This document shows positions 55,001 through 63,051 of a stretch of DNA of 64,000 nucleotides, piece after piece. The position numbers and the translations under genes are program-made. This stretch comes from Bythopirellula sp. (GTDB lineage: Bacteria; Planctomycetota; Planctomycetia; Pirellulales; Lacipirellulaceae): contig JANQQA010000286.1 in the NCBI GenBank assembly GCA_028285205.1, forward strand, positions 1-64,000, in the 5' to 3' direction. Numbering within the stretch: position 1 is the stretch's first letter; the number at the start of each line of letters is the position of its first letter. Under the pieces are notes generated by a model. It saw only the letters and a list, made by a program, of their open reading frames with translations. It was not told the DNA's origin and searched no databases.

Positions 55001-55568
55001 AGCCTTCGACAACGCTGCCGGGGCGAATCACGCCGTCGTTGACGAACACGGCTGTTGATGAACCAATGCCGTCGCCGTTGCGAATGGTACCGTGCCCAAA
55101 CAGTGTGCCGCCGTTGATATCGAACACGCCGATGCTGGTGGGATGGATAAACGACGTGAAATTGGCGTTCGCGTAGGTTGCGCCGCTGTTGACCGTGATG
55201 TTGTACGCCGAAACCGAAGTCGCGGGCAGGCCAACCGTATTGCTTTCGCCGGCGCGGAGAATCGTGCCGGAGTCAGACAGAGTGATGTCACCGTTGACGT
55301 CGAGAAAAAAGGATTCGGTGTCCAACTCAATGCTGTTGGACATGGTGAGCGAGGCAATCTCGTTGTCCATCGCCATTTCGACATGGTTGTTGGTATTGAA
55401 CACCACCGGATCTGCTGGATCCGGCTCGTCGTTAGGCGACCAATTGAAGATATCGCCATCCCAGGGATCATTACCTCCGACCCAGTCAATCGCCTCCGCA
55501 CGCTGACCAGCGGCCAGAGAGAAAGCCGCCAGTGCCACCACCGGCACCAAGATACTACGAGACATCAT
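52083..55568 (-). CDS. Large PEP-CTERM surface protein with beta-helix-like repeats
   Basis: An 1161-residue secreted protein. A signal peptide (about 1-26, cut after RAEA) is followed by an entry 'DWVGGNDPWDGDIFNWSPN' typical of sandwich-fronted adhesins. About 950 residues of Asn/Gly/Asp/Thr-rich repeats such as 'GVFDINGGTLFGHGTIRNGDG' and 'ALRAFPGSTLEIRDNASFLFNG' come next, resembling autotransporter-type beta-helices. Near the C-terminus two calcium-loop repeats ('DFDMDGDVDEFDLAQWEGDYG', 'DANGDGTSNGTDFLAWQQQ') precede 'VPEPSTLLLAGFATCGLVATRRKK', the PEP-CTERM signal. ATG at 55568 follows GGAGG; the frame upstream is not protein-like. Cys is nearly absent from the repeats. Confidence 0.9.
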   Translation of the reverse strand: MMSRSILVPVVALAAFSLAAGQRAEAIDWVGGNDPWDGDIFNWSPNDEPDPADPVVFNTNNHVEMAMDNEIASLTMSNSIELDTESFFLDVNGDITLSDSGTILRAGESNTVGLPATSVSAYNITVNSGATYANANFTSFIHPTSIGVFDINGGTLFGHGTIRNGDGIGSSTAVFVNDGVIRPGSVVEGLVVIGPAPAARTLTLAAIDSDARIDLDGTTGGGALDIQRNQTLDINVQVDDDFDGVIDLAHNSTLDIEDAWEFAGTMNVNNGFVAGTPPFIPNVPADVAYLQGGAITMNESTTTINVLDADGTLQFDAELTADDGTIDNTGLIVFNQDATINAGVDFQMNGINASMTVGPGATVTINDDDMDFDGGGASTNVITVEDGGFLDLNLDSFEGNDRADGFLTLNSGAMALTVTDGSWTMERRLTLNNNGAGTPIVSGSEMVVGDDTNLGTPNDADIRVEGTGTSQITANVTFNSDTEVDVEADATLAITGFSTFNSVNGADSAQFDGPGDIYFSGGQVNEATTLNFSGGTVGLDGGGGGVLLLAAPDFTIDAPLTINAAALDEYGRTINFPFAQTSELTVNANLGGQLDVNLDNANDSWTVNDNGVVHLNGGAIFFETAVDGSDWNMNGTMNVDGLTRVDSRVSFGSTAVVNFNDAAANLRLRGGDLVSTNRLEGGNINGIGELSAQDGVALHGHGSISANIDFDGATSQLQADDGTLTLGGSILDVGVLGTADTDGVLSVTSPWSTSDTTEVRLNGGQLVGATITNDGLGGINGRGLVSARVINDTVIAADAGGTLVVDHAGNNNDWDGPSNTAALRAFPGSTLEIRDNASFLFNGTVAATSGTVRSTGFELEFDPGSTLALDDGGRYQSSNATDVGGTVLIGAGAPSRVTISGSLTFENTSSTTLTGDLELNANTIVEPGATFAGGGALQNLNGSTLNLLDGADVDVLVENSGLLSLGSSPGQVTGLDFQQNADGTWDVELGGLGLSDFDRMTLTGAASLDGTLDLSLIGGYVPVLGDTLNILSATGGIVGSFGSIVQPASMPADLMFDVNNLGSILQLEVVDIPSFTADFDMDGDVDEFDLAQWEGDYGGPGSDANGDGTSNGTDFLAWQQQNGSGVAPIAAFAAAAAVPEPSTLLLAGFATCGLVATRRKK

Positions 55569-55980
55569 TTGTACCTCCAAGAACTGTTCGCCGCTCAGGC
55601 CCTCGGCGAATGACCAATGCACTGGCGCGATAGAAGCGAGAGCCAGTGCTGCCCCAGCCGGTAAATCAGAAGCCGAGACCACAGCCCGACAGAGAATTCG
55701 AGGAGATTCAGATTTTTTGTGTGGAGGCAACAAATGCCCGGATTCGAGCGACTCCGGGCGTTGATTCCGCTGAGGTGGCCGCGGAAAACAGGAGCTACGA
55801 AATCACACTCGTTGATTCTGGTCTGCGCACGCAGCTTTGCAGAAAGTATCTCCTAAAGCGGTGTGCAACTCTGGCTAACATTAGCCCCCCCGATGGCTGC
55901 TCAGACAAGTGACTCAGGAGAGCCCAACATTTTCTGCATGTGTCAGGATCAACGACGATCGGACAAACAGTTCGAGAGCT
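55569..55980. other. Upstream region of the large PEP-CTERM gene
   Basis: It lies between two minus-strand genes. A seven-base hairpin GCCCGGA/TCCGGGC occurs at 55736-55759. Open frames here lack support. Promoter elements were not clear. Confidence 0.4.
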
Positions 55981-56532
55981 TCACCTGCAATCCAGATCGT
56001 CAGGAATCAACGAATAAAGTCTCGCATCTCGCACTTGGTCGCGATGCATGAGACCGTTGCGCATCACGCCTTCGCAACTGGCTCCGACCCGTTCCGCAAC
56101 TCGATTGCTCGTGTCGTTGCCCACGGCGATGATGATCTCCACACGTACGAGTTCGAGTTGGCTGAAACCATATTCCGCCACGGCCTTTGCTGCGGCGGAC
56201 GCGATGCCGCGCCCCACTTGGTCGGTACGAACCCAGTAGCCCAACTCGGCACTTCGTAGGTTGGTATCGATCTCGTGTAGCCCGCAGTTTCCGAGGAAGC
56301 ACTGTTCCGATTCGTCCCAGACGGTAAACGCTCGCTCGGCATCGCTGGCGGTCGTATCTTTCACCCACTTTTCAGCCACTTCGATATTAAAATCGTCCCC
56401 GCACCAAGGCATCCAGGGTGCGAGTTCGTTACGAGAGACCAGCGCCGCGTCAAAAATCGTGGGGATATCTGCTTCCGTAGGCGGCCGCAGCACAATTGTT
56501 GTTCCATCAGGCAGAGGAGCGTGGAGTTTCAT
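55981..56532 (-). CDS. GNAT N-acetyltransferase (RimJ/RimL-like)
   Basis: A 183-residue acetyl-CoA-dependent transferase of the RimJ/RimL type. The N-terminus holds 'RPPTEADIPTIFDAA' with the usual 'LRP...D'. The acetyl-CoA loop is 'DQVGRGIASAAAKAVAEYGF' at about 109-128, preceded by the strand 'SAELGYWV'. The closing 'RVEIIIAVGNDTSNRVAERVG' is also standard. It may acetylate a ribosomal protein, an antibiotic or a small amine. It is soluble, and the downstream hypothetical gene lies on the same strand 69 bases upstream. Confidence 0.92.
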   Translation of the reverse strand: MKLHAPLPDGTTIVLRPPTEADIPTIFDAALVSRNELAPWMPWCGDDFNIEVAEKWVKDTTASDAERAFTVWDESEQCFLGNCGLHEIDTNLRSAELGYWVRTDQVGRGIASAAAKAVAEYGFSQLELVRVEIIIAVGNDTSNRVAERVGASCEGVMRNGLMHRDQVRDARLYSLIPDDLDCR

Positions 56533-56601
56533 GGTGGCCGCCGGATTCGCGTGGCTTTGGGAGTAATCGCTGGTGCTCAGACACGCCGGCCGTTGGGAGG
56601 T

Positions 56602-57036
56602 TCAGCGGTCGAGTTTGTCAGTCGTCGGCTCGACAGGCCTGAGGTCGTCGGCCGTGTAGTAGTTGGCGATAGGCGTACCGTTGTCGAAGATCTGATAACG
56701 CAATCCGCCCGCGTGGGCATCCCAGACCATCTCACGAATCGTCCCCGTGCGTGGCTCATTCTGGCCACAGCGCGAGAGCACCTCCACCCAGTCACCCAGT
56801 TCGAAGCCCTCGCCGTCGACTTCCTGCCACAGCGTGCGCTTGACGCGAAGCTTGACGTCGCCGTAGGACAGGCAGACGAACGGGCCGCGTTCGCCCTCCC
56901 GCCGAAACACGCGCTGGCTGGGGATCATCCCTCGCGCGACGTCGACATCTTCTGGATGCAGCCACTCGTTGCCGTCTTCGGGCCACCACGGATAGTACCC
57001 GTAGCGTGGTTCAATGTTGATCGATAACTCCGCCAT
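56602..57036 (-). CDS. Conserved soluble protein of unknown function
   Basis: A 144-residue protein without signal or membrane segment. It opens 'ELSINIEPRYGYYPWWPEDGNEWLHPED' and has many aromatic and acidic residues, with 'LWQEVDGEGFELGDWVEVLSRCG' and 'GTIREMVWDAHAGGLRYQI', which suggest a small beta barrel. The start at 57036 is chosen for its better spacing from an AAGAGAAG stretch. It lies upstream of the acetyltransferase gene on the same strand, so the two may be cotranscribed. No family was recognised with confidence (DUF6960 is one possibility). Confidence 0.65.
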   Translation of the reverse strand: MAELSINIEPRYGYYPWWPEDGNEWLHPEDVDVARGMIPSQRVFRREGERGPFVCLSYGDVKLRVKRTLWQEVDGEGFELGDWVEVLSRCGQNEPRTGTIREMVWDAHAGGLRYQIFDNGTPIANYYTADDLRPVEPTTDKLDR

Positions 57037-57177
57037 CGCTCGCTTCTCTTGGCCTCTCGCAGCCACCCGGCTCTACGTACCAGCGATCAGGTTGCACTGG
57101 CATTGGAATGCTGTCATTCCGCCCCGAATATCGGTATCACCAATATAACAGGAATCTGTGGTTGCGTTTTTGCAACC

Positions 57178-57183
57178 TATAAT
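57178..57183 (+). promoter_or_regulatory. Perfect -10 hexamer before the P-loop NTPase gene
   Basis: TATAAT lies 38 bases before the ATG at 57221. A convincing -35 at the right spacing was not found, so this is a weak promoter call. Confidence 0.35.
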
Positions 57184-57220
57184 TCTGGGTAGTCCGCTTT
57201 CAGTAATCTCGGCAGAATCC

Positions 57221-58717
57221 ATGAAACTCCACGACCTACTTGCTCATCACGGAATGGCCTCTAACCCTTTCGCAGATGAAGATGCGCAGACCGATCCGGT
57301 GTTTCAGCAGAGCTGCCGCGCTAGTACCTTTCATCCCAGTTGGGATAAGGTCTATGGCGACCCAGCCAATCCCGCCACGTCGATCGTGTTTGGCGAAAAA
57401 GGTGCTGGCAAGACGGCCATGCGATTGCAGATCGCCGCGCAGATCGAGGAGCACAATCGTGAGAATCCCGACCGGCGCGCGTTTGTGATCGAATACGACG
57501 ACTTCAATCCGTTTCTTGATCGCTTCGCAGACCGATTGAGTAGCCGCAAACGACGCGATCCGGCCAAGGTGCTCAACGAGTGGAAGCTGTGGGATCACAT
57601 GGATGCGATCTTGTCGTTGGGCGTCACGAGCGTGGTCGACCGACTGCTCGGCGCTTCGCTACCCAGCGGTTCCGCCGCGAACGCCCTGCCCGACGACGCG
57701 ATTCAACGACTCGATCGCTTTCAGCGTCGAGACTTACTGTTGCTCTCCGCCTGCTATGACAATTCATTGACTGAGTCGTTTCAGTCGCGCTGGTATCGGT
57801 TGCGTCGCAAACTTTGGTATCTGCCTTGGCAAAGCTGGGCCGTCCGTGCGATCGGTGTTGTCGTGAAGGCCGCCGTGCTGACCTACGTGTTCTGGTGGAA
57901 ACGAGACTGGTCGCTGATGCTCACTGTGTGGCCGTGGCTGATCATTGCCCTCGGCTGGGCACCGTGGATGGCGCAGGTGTGGCGGTGGTGGATGCAAGCG
58001 TATGGCGTATCGCGGAAGATGCGCTGCGTCACGCGCGACATCAACCCATTGCGGCAAGTGTTCATGCAGTTTTCAGGCCGCGATATCAACGGACAGCCCC
58101 TGCCGAACAAAGACCGGACCGACGATCGCTATGAACTGCTGTACAAGTTTCAAGGCGTGCTGCAAGCGATGGGCTTTAGCAGCATCGTCGTGCTCGTGGA
58201 TCGTGTGGACGAGCCGCACCTGATCAATGGCTCGCTCGACAACATGCGCGGGTTGGTCTGGTCGATGCTCGACAACAAGTTTCTCAAGCAGCCTGGACTA
58301 GGTCTGAAATTGCTCCTGCCGATCGAGTTGTCTGACTACGTCGAGGCGGAGAACCGTGATTTCTATCAGCGTGCACGCCTCGACAAGCAGAACATGATTC
58401 CCTCGCTCCAATGGACGGGCCAATCGCTCTACGACTTGGCGAACGATCGTGTCGGTGCCTGCGCTAGCGAAGGTCAGTCGCCGCAGCTGCGCGATCTGTT
58501 CGACGATAGCATCGGTGACGCGCGACTGATCGACGCCTTCGCTTCGCTCCGAGTGCCTCGTCAGCTGTTTAAGTTCCTCTACCGCTTGCTCGTCGCCCAC
58601 TGCCAGACTTATGTCGATACGGCCCCACAGTGGCAAGTCGACACCGCCACGTTCGAGGCACAGCTAGCACTCTATCAGCGCGAGCTGCAAGCAAACGACA
58701 AAGTGTTTGCCAACTAG
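57221..58717 (+). CDS. KAP-like P-loop NTPase with transmembrane segments between Walker A and Walker B
   Basis: A 498-residue protein. Walker A is residues 58-65 (GEKGAGKT), after a motif 'GMASNPFADEDA' that recalls ExeA/ORC-type openings. Two hydrophobic segments lie at about 207-226 and 231-256, in the middle of the NTPase. Walker B follows at 321-331 ('IVVLVDRVDE'). This order, with membrane helices inserted between Walker A and B, is the hallmark of KAP-type P-loop NTPases. The C-terminal 150 residues are helical, with 'SLRVPRQLFKFLYRLLVAHC' near the end. The first Met with full domain is used; an upstream in-frame start adds 21 non-protein-like residues. The cargo and role are unknown. 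Confidence 0.78.
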   Translation: MKLHDLLAHHGMASNPFADEDAQTDPVFQQSCRASTFHPSWDKVYGDPANPATSIVFGEKGAGKTAMRLQIAAQIEEHNRENPDRRAFVIEYDDFNPFLDRFADRLSSRKRRDPAKVLNEWKLWDHMDAILSLGVTSVVDRLLGASLPSGSAANALPDDAIQRLDRFQRRDLLLLSACYDNSLTESFQSRWYRLRRKLWYLPWQSWAVRAIGVVVKAAVLTYVFWWKRDWSLMLTVWPWLIIALGWAPWMAQVWRWWMQAYGVSRKMRCVTRDINPLRQVFMQFSGRDINGQPLPNKDRTDDRYELLYKFQGVLQAMGFSSIVVLVDRVDEPHLINGSLDNMRGLVWSMLDNKFLKQPGLGLKLLLPIELSDYVEAENRDFYQRARLDKQNMIPSLQWTGQSLYDLANDRVGACASEGQSPQLRDLFDDSIGDARLIDAFASLRVPRQLFKFLYRLLVAHCQTYVDTAPQWQVDTATFEAQLALYQRELQANDKVFAN

Positions 58718-58799
58718 CAAACCGACTTGACCGTCGTCTGCGTTTTTGCCAGACTCCCGCCCCCGTGGAATAGAGACCTCAGGATTGGGAGCTGACACG

Positions 58800-59387
58800 A
58801 TGTACAAGTGCTTCGTTGGTTTGATGATCGTAACAGTTGCAGCCGCCAGTGGATGTGGCAGTGCTGACTCAACGAGTACACCCGGCACGAGCGCGGCGGT
58901 TGCTCCTGGAACACCTCCCAGCGACCCGATTGCGAAGGTGGTTTACGACTTCCTGGCCGCGGTGAAGGAAGGCGATTCGGAACTCGCTAGTTCCAAGCTA
59001 ACTCCGCTGGCTCAACAGCGCATGAAAGCGTCGAAACAAGGCTTTGCGCTTTCTCCCGACGGGACGGCTTCGTTCACCATCGGTGCTGTCGAAAGAATGC
59101 AAGACGCCACCGATCAGGCCGCCGTCGATGCCGTGTGGATGGAGCCGGACGAAAACGGGAAGCTGGGCGAGCAGCGCTGGACGGTTGCCTTGCAACTCGG
59201 AGAGGCCGGATGGGGTATCATCGGCATCGTGGGCGAAGCACAACCGAACCAGCCACCCATGATTCTCGACTTCGAGGATCCTGGTCAGACCTACGCGACC
59301 CAACAGGGTACGACGTCCGCGCCGGTGCTCAATTCTGTGCCGCAACAAGCGCAGCGCCCGGCTGCTCAGGATCCGTTTCGGCAATAG
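58800..59387 (+). CDS. Lipoprotein of unknown function
   Basis: A 195-residue protein with a lipoprotein signal: 'LMIVTVAAASGC' gives Cys19 as the lipidated residue, consistent with lnt in the window. A Ser/Thr/Pro/Ala-rich linker follows, then a compact alpha/beta domain (about 45-165: 'PIAKVVYDFLAAVKEGDSELASSKLT', 'AVDAVWMEPDENGKLGEQRWTVALQ') of NTF2/DUF4878-like appearance, and a low-complexity Gln/Ala/Pro tail. It starts 82 bases after the NTPase stop, so cotranscription is possible. GGGAGC lies before the ATG. Confidence 0.82.
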   Translation: MYKCFVGLMIVTVAAASGCGSADSTSTPGTSAAVAPGTPPSDPIAKVVYDFLAAVKEGDSELASSKLTPLAQQRMKASKQGFALSPDGTASFTIGAVERMQDATDQAAVDAVWMEPDENGKLGEQRWTVALQLGEAGWGIIGIVGEAQPNQPPMILDFEDPGQTYATQQGTTSAPVLNSVPQQAQRPAAQDPFRQ

Positions 59388-59974
59388 GATTTCCGACGGC
59401 GCGCCAAGTGCCTCAGGTACTAAATTCTGCGGGAATTTTAGCTTCTAGAGCGCTCGGTCAGCTGCCAATGCGGGCGAAGCCCGGGCTCTTTTTTCGGATC
59501 GCTCCCGCGGTTTTTCCCAGCGTTTTAGGCTCGAATCTTTGGCGGCCTAGTTTTTCCGAAATTTCTACGCAGATTCGCCAGAGCTGGCCACTTGACACCT
59601 TTTTTGCCCGTGTTATTTTGGTCGGCTTGATTTTCGCGTAAGTGGAAAAGTCAACCTAACCCCACCAATTTTAGACGGATGCGGCGATCTACCATTTCGC
59701 CTGCGACCTCTACTTCAATCCAGGCAGTATCAGCACTCACGGACGGCTTGGGCTGCTTTCGTGAGTTGCCAGAAGACAATAAATCGTGTCCCGCCCGCCG
59801 CAGTCCGTCGTAGCGAGTGCGGGGCGTATTCAGAACAGACGGTCGTTGGGCAATGAAGCTCAACTTGTTTCGCAGAGCGATCTGCCAATGCAGACGGATC
59901 TGTTTGAGGACAGAGGCCAGACACGTTGTCTGAGCCCACAGACATCTCAGTTATTCAAATGAGGGGATTCTGAA
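59388..59974. other. Intergenic region before the cysteine-rich gene
   Basis: No gene was supported in these 587 bases. The stretch holds a hairpin with a T run at 59471-59494 and an AT-rich imperfect hairpin (CTAAATTC/GAATTTTAG) near 59419-59441. The last part probably carries the promoter for the gene at 59975. Confidence 0.45.
59471..59494 (+). terminator. Weak intrinsic terminator candidate
   Basis: CGGGC-GAA-GCCCG (59471-59483) is followed, after GGCTC, by six T. The five-base spacer between stem and T run makes it weak. It would end the NTPase/lipoprotein transcript. Confidence 0.4.
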
Positions 59975-60541
59975 ATGAATCGTATGATGATTTTGGCAAT
60001 GGCCGTCGTGGTCGCATTTTCCGGAATGGCCGCCGACGCAGACGCCGGTCTGTTTGACCGCTTGAAGTGCCGCCGCGCTGCTAAGAAGTGCTGCAAGCAA
60101 GATACCTGCTGCGAGCCAGCTCCAACTTGCTGCCCAGCACCAGAACCAACTTGCTGCCCAGCTCCAGAGCCAACCTGCTGCGAACCAGCTCCGGCTTGCG
60201 GATGCGAAGCTGCTGCTCCCGCTTGCGGTTGCGAAGCTGCTGCTGCTCCTAGCTGCGGTTGCGAAGTTCAAACTTGCGGTTGCGAAACCAGCTGCGAAAC
60301 CGATTGCAATTGCCTCAACCGTCGTCAGCTTCGCCGCGCCAAGCGTAAGGGCGAATGCTGCGATGCTGAGCCAAACACTTGCTACACATGCAGCGCTCCT
60401 GCGAGCGACTGCGGTTGCTCGGCTCCCGTCAGCGATTGCGGTTGCGGCACTACCATGATGATGGAGAGTGCTCCTGCACCAGCTGAAGCAGCACCAGCTG
60501 AAGAAGCTGCTCCCGAAGCTCCTGAAGCAAGTGCCACCTAA
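59975..60541 (+). CDS. Secreted cysteine- and proline-rich repeat protein
   Basis: A 188-residue protein with a signal peptide (1-24, cut after ADADA) and about 30 cysteines in the mature part. Two short repeat types alternate: 'CCEPAPT' / 'CCPAPEPT' (about 44-75) and 'CGCEAAAP' (75-105), followed by 'CETSCETDCNC', a basic patch (NRRQLRRAKRKG), 'SDCGCSAPVSDCGC' and an Ala/Pro/Glu-rich tail. The DNA shows matching tandem units around 60110-60260. It could be a disulfide-linked wall protein or a metal-binding protein. A strong terminator and GAGGGG ribosome site make it look well expressed. No family was recognised. Confidence 0.82.
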   Translation: MNRMMILAMAVVVAFSGMAADADAGLFDRLKCRRAAKKCCKQDTCCEPAPTCCPAPEPTCCPAPEPTCCEPAPACGCEAAAPACGCEAAAAPSCGCEVQTCGCETSCETDCNCLNRRQLRRAKRKGECCDAEPNTCYTCSAPASDCGCSAPVSDCGCGTTMMMESAPAPAEAAPAEEAAPEAPEASAT

Positions 60542-60572
60542 GCGTTACGCTTAGCGGAACTGAATCGAACGA

Positions 60573-60604
60573 GCCGGGCGCCCCAGTGGTGCCCGGCTTT
60601 TTTT
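60573..60604 (+). terminator. Intrinsic terminator after the cysteine-rich gene
   Basis: Stem GCCGGGCGCC (60573-60582) pairs with GGTGCCCGGC (60588-60597), one G-T pair, loop of five, then seven T. Confidence 0.94.
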
Positions 60605-61363
60605 GTGTCCATGTTATCTCCTCTCCCTCCCGCACAAACCCCAGCCGCGACCGTGAGGGAGTCGGACAACGCGACGCCGCGGCTCGGTGTACTGCCCCTC
60701 CCCCCGAATGGAGTTTTGACACAGCGTCCAAAACAAGGCTGGTGTCCGAAAATTCCATACCTCGCTGATCGGGAAGTTCCTGCAAAACAAGTATTTGCGT
60801 GATTATGCACTGCAAATTTGGGCCCCATTTTCGGACTTTCAGTTGGTCGTGTGTCGGAAAAACAAAATTGCTCACGACCGTAAGTCGTTAGCGGAACACC
60901 CATTTTGCGTGTGATTCATTTTAGATCGCGTGTCCTAAAAATCGGGTGGTCGCAGCAAACGACACCCGACGCGCGCGGTCTCGGCGTGGAGTCGACCTCA
61001 GTCAAGTTGTCAAAGATCACGTCACCGGTTCCCAGGCTCGCTGATTCTACTCGAACCAATGGCCCAATTTCAGCAAAGAATGCTGGGCCGCCTGAGGACC
61101 GCGAATCCTGCGTTGGTTCGATATGCCGCGAAGTAGCAAGATTCCTCTCGCCACCGCCCGGCAGGCTCCCACACCACAGTATCACTGGTCCGCCGAAGTA
61201 TTAGGTCTGAAGGTCGGCCTTGTTGAGAATTCGGATTGCGCAAGCTGGTGATGGTTTGCCGATCACGTAGTCGCTGCGAAAGGCATGGTAGCTGCGGGAC
61301 GACTGGGAGGGGAGTGATTAGCCAAACTGGCTGTGGCTGCGTGCAAAAGACGAAGAAAGGGGA
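60605..61363. other. 759-base intergenic region before the porin gene
   Basis: No protein gene was supported. The start carries an inverted repeat (listed separately). The rest contains scattered AT-rich words such as 'CAAAACAAG' and 'GCGTGTGATT', but no clear promoter or RNA. Confidence 0.45.
60643..60684. repeat. Inverted repeat containing GACCGTGAGGGAG
   Basis: AGCCGCG (60643-60649) and CGCGGCT (60678-60684) enclose ACCGTGAGGGAGTCGG. I recall closely similar 'CCGCGACCGTGAGGGAG' units as an interspersed intergenic repeat in Planctomycetes; no second copy was noticed in this window. Confidence 0.45.
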
Positions 61364-62572
61364 ATGCAGCGAGTTCTTCATCAGTTCTTCATGTGTGCGA
61401 TCGTACTGGTGTGTACCCGTGCCCAGGCCGAAATCGATCACCAACTCGCTGAATCCGATCACCCATTCCTCCGGCATGCACTGGAGAATCTTTACTACGG
61501 CGACAAAGGTGTCGAATGGATTTCGCCCTGTGGAGACACCGCGCTGTGGGTCGGCTTACGTTTTCAGACACGCGTCGACACGTACAGCGGTGATCTGAGT
61601 TCGGTCGAGGACTTGGTGAGCGGCGGAGGCCGAACGTTCGATCTACGGCGCGGCCGACTTAAAGGGGGCGGTCCACTGTTTTGGAAGTGGCTGGAAGTTT
61701 ACTCGGAATACGACTGGCGGAGCGATACACTGCTCGATTACCGAGCCACCGCGACGTATGACGATTGGCTGGATGTGCGCTTCGGCCAATGGAAATCGGA
61801 ATTCAATCGCGAGCGAGTTGACTCGTCGGGAAAGCAGCAGCTGGTCGAAAGATCGTTGTCGAACTTTTGGTTCACGGTCGACCGCCAGCGGGGAGTCTCG
61901 ACGTCGGCCCGACTCGCCAAGGGGTCGCCGATTGATACAAGAGTCTGGCTGGCCTTCCTGTCAGGACAAGGGCGCGGCGGCCATTTCGATGATGACAGTG
62001 GTTTGATGCTGGGACGCTGGCAATGGAACCCCAGCGGCGAGCAATTGCCGTTTAGTCAGAGCGACTTGCGGCGCCGCGAGTCGCCGACTCCATCGATCGC
62101 AGTAGCGACGGTTTTTGGCCGCACACCGTTTACGCGTTTCTCAAGCTCGGGCGGAGGAAGTCTTCCCGGATTCGCGCGAGGCGATTTCGATCTGGAGCAA
62201 TTCCTCGTAGAAACGGCGTGGCACTTTCGAGGCATCGCGTGGCAACAAGAGCTTCATTGGAAGAACATCGAGGATCGAACGACCGGAGAGACCACTCGGC
62301 TGATAGGCGGCTACGCTCAAATCGGGAGCTTCCTCAATGAATGGTATAGCTGGGTGCCTCCGCCACTGGAATTGGTGGCGCGAATGTCTATCGTCGATCC
62401 CGATCGGTCCTTCGGTAGCAACACCGAACGCGAATGGACGATCGGAGCGAACTGGTTCCTCAATGGCCACCGCAATAAGTTCACTAGCGATGTCAGCTGG
62501 CTCAATTTCGATTCACCTGCGCGTGACGCTTCGCAGACGCGCTTTCGTTTGCAGTGGGAGTTGTCGCTATGA
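61364..62572 (+). CDS. OprP/OprO-type phosphate-selective porin
   Basis: A 402-residue outer-membrane beta-barrel protein: signal peptide (1-22, cut after RAQA), then alternating amphipathic strands with aromatic girdles, for example 'FWKWLEVYSEYDWRSDT', 'YDDWLDVRFGQWKSEFNRERVDS' (the family hallmark), 'GITWQQELHWKN'-like strands near the middle, and a last strand 'SQTRFRLQWELSL' with an apolar terminal residue. This fits the phosphate-selective porin family. ATG at 61364 follows AAGGGG. No phosphate transport genes are adjacent, so substrate choice is open. Confidence 0.9.
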   Translation: MQRVLHQFFMCAIVLVCTRAQAEIDHQLAESDHPFLRHALENLYYGDKGVEWISPCGDTALWVGLRFQTRVDTYSGDLSSVEDLVSGGGRTFDLRRGRLKGGGPLFWKWLEVYSEYDWRSDTLLDYRATATYDDWLDVRFGQWKSEFNRERVDSSGKQQLVERSLSNFWFTVDRQRGVSTSARLAKGSPIDTRVWLAFLSGQGRGGHFDDDSGLMLGRWQWNPSGEQLPFSQSDLRRRESPTPSIAVATVFGRTPFTRFSSSGGGSLPGFARGDFDLEQFLVETAWHFRGIAWQQELHWKNIEDRTTGETTRLIGGYAQIGSFLNEWYSWVPPPLELVARMSIVDPDRSFGSNTEREWTIGANWFLNGHRNKFTSDVSWLNFDSPARDASQTRFRLQWELSL

Positions 62573-62646
62573 CCATCGTCACGTAAGCTTGGGAGCCGGC
62601 CACCAAGGCCGACTCCCAAAGCGTGATGATTTTGTCGCGACGCGAA

Positions 62647-63051
62647 TTAGTGCCTCGATGCGATCGAGTTGTTTCGCTCGTTCGACTCTTGCACCTGATT
62701 CCTTGGATCTACGGTCGCACGGACCAGGATCGGCTGCCCCGGTCGCGGTGGCACAACGATGGTGCGACGCGTCTGGTTGGGCTTCATCGCGGATACCGTG
62801 AGGCTCTTCGATTGCAACAGTTGTCGATTCTTCGCATCGTAGATCGCCACCGTCATTTTCGTTTTGGGCGACATCGCAAATCCTCGGTTCGTTACCGGGA
62901 TCGCAAGTCCTTGCCCAAGTGGACTGATGCGGCCGATCTGGTAATCGACTTTCGGCAGGTCGGCGTTCCGACCCGATCTTTGTGCCTGGGCTTGCTGCAA
63001 GCCCGTCAGGGCCAAAGTCATTACCACCGCAATTGCCAATAATCGTTTCAT
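62647..63051 (-). CDS. Small secreted CARDB-like protein
   Basis: A 134-residue protein with a signal peptide (1-23, cut after AQAQ) and one Ig-like domain of the CARDB type: 'LGQGLAIPVTNRGFAMSPKTKMTVAIYD' and 'LVRATVDPRNQVQESNERNNS', the latter being the characteristic terminal motif. Such domains mediate binding at the cell surface. The start at 63051 follows GGAGAAG. It converges on the porin gene with 74 bases between them and is otherwise isolated. Confidence 0.82.
   Translation of the reverse strand: MKRLLAIAVVMTLALTGLQQAQAQRSGRNADLPKVDYQIGRISPLGQGLAIPVTNRGFAMSPKTKMTVAIYDAKNRQLLQSKSLTVSAMKPNQTRRTIVVPPRPGQPILVRATVDPRNQVQESNERNNSIASRH

Noticed and set aside
55736-55759. Hairpin GCCCGGA/TCCGGGC as a terminator
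   Set aside because: The stem is short and no T run follows on either strand.
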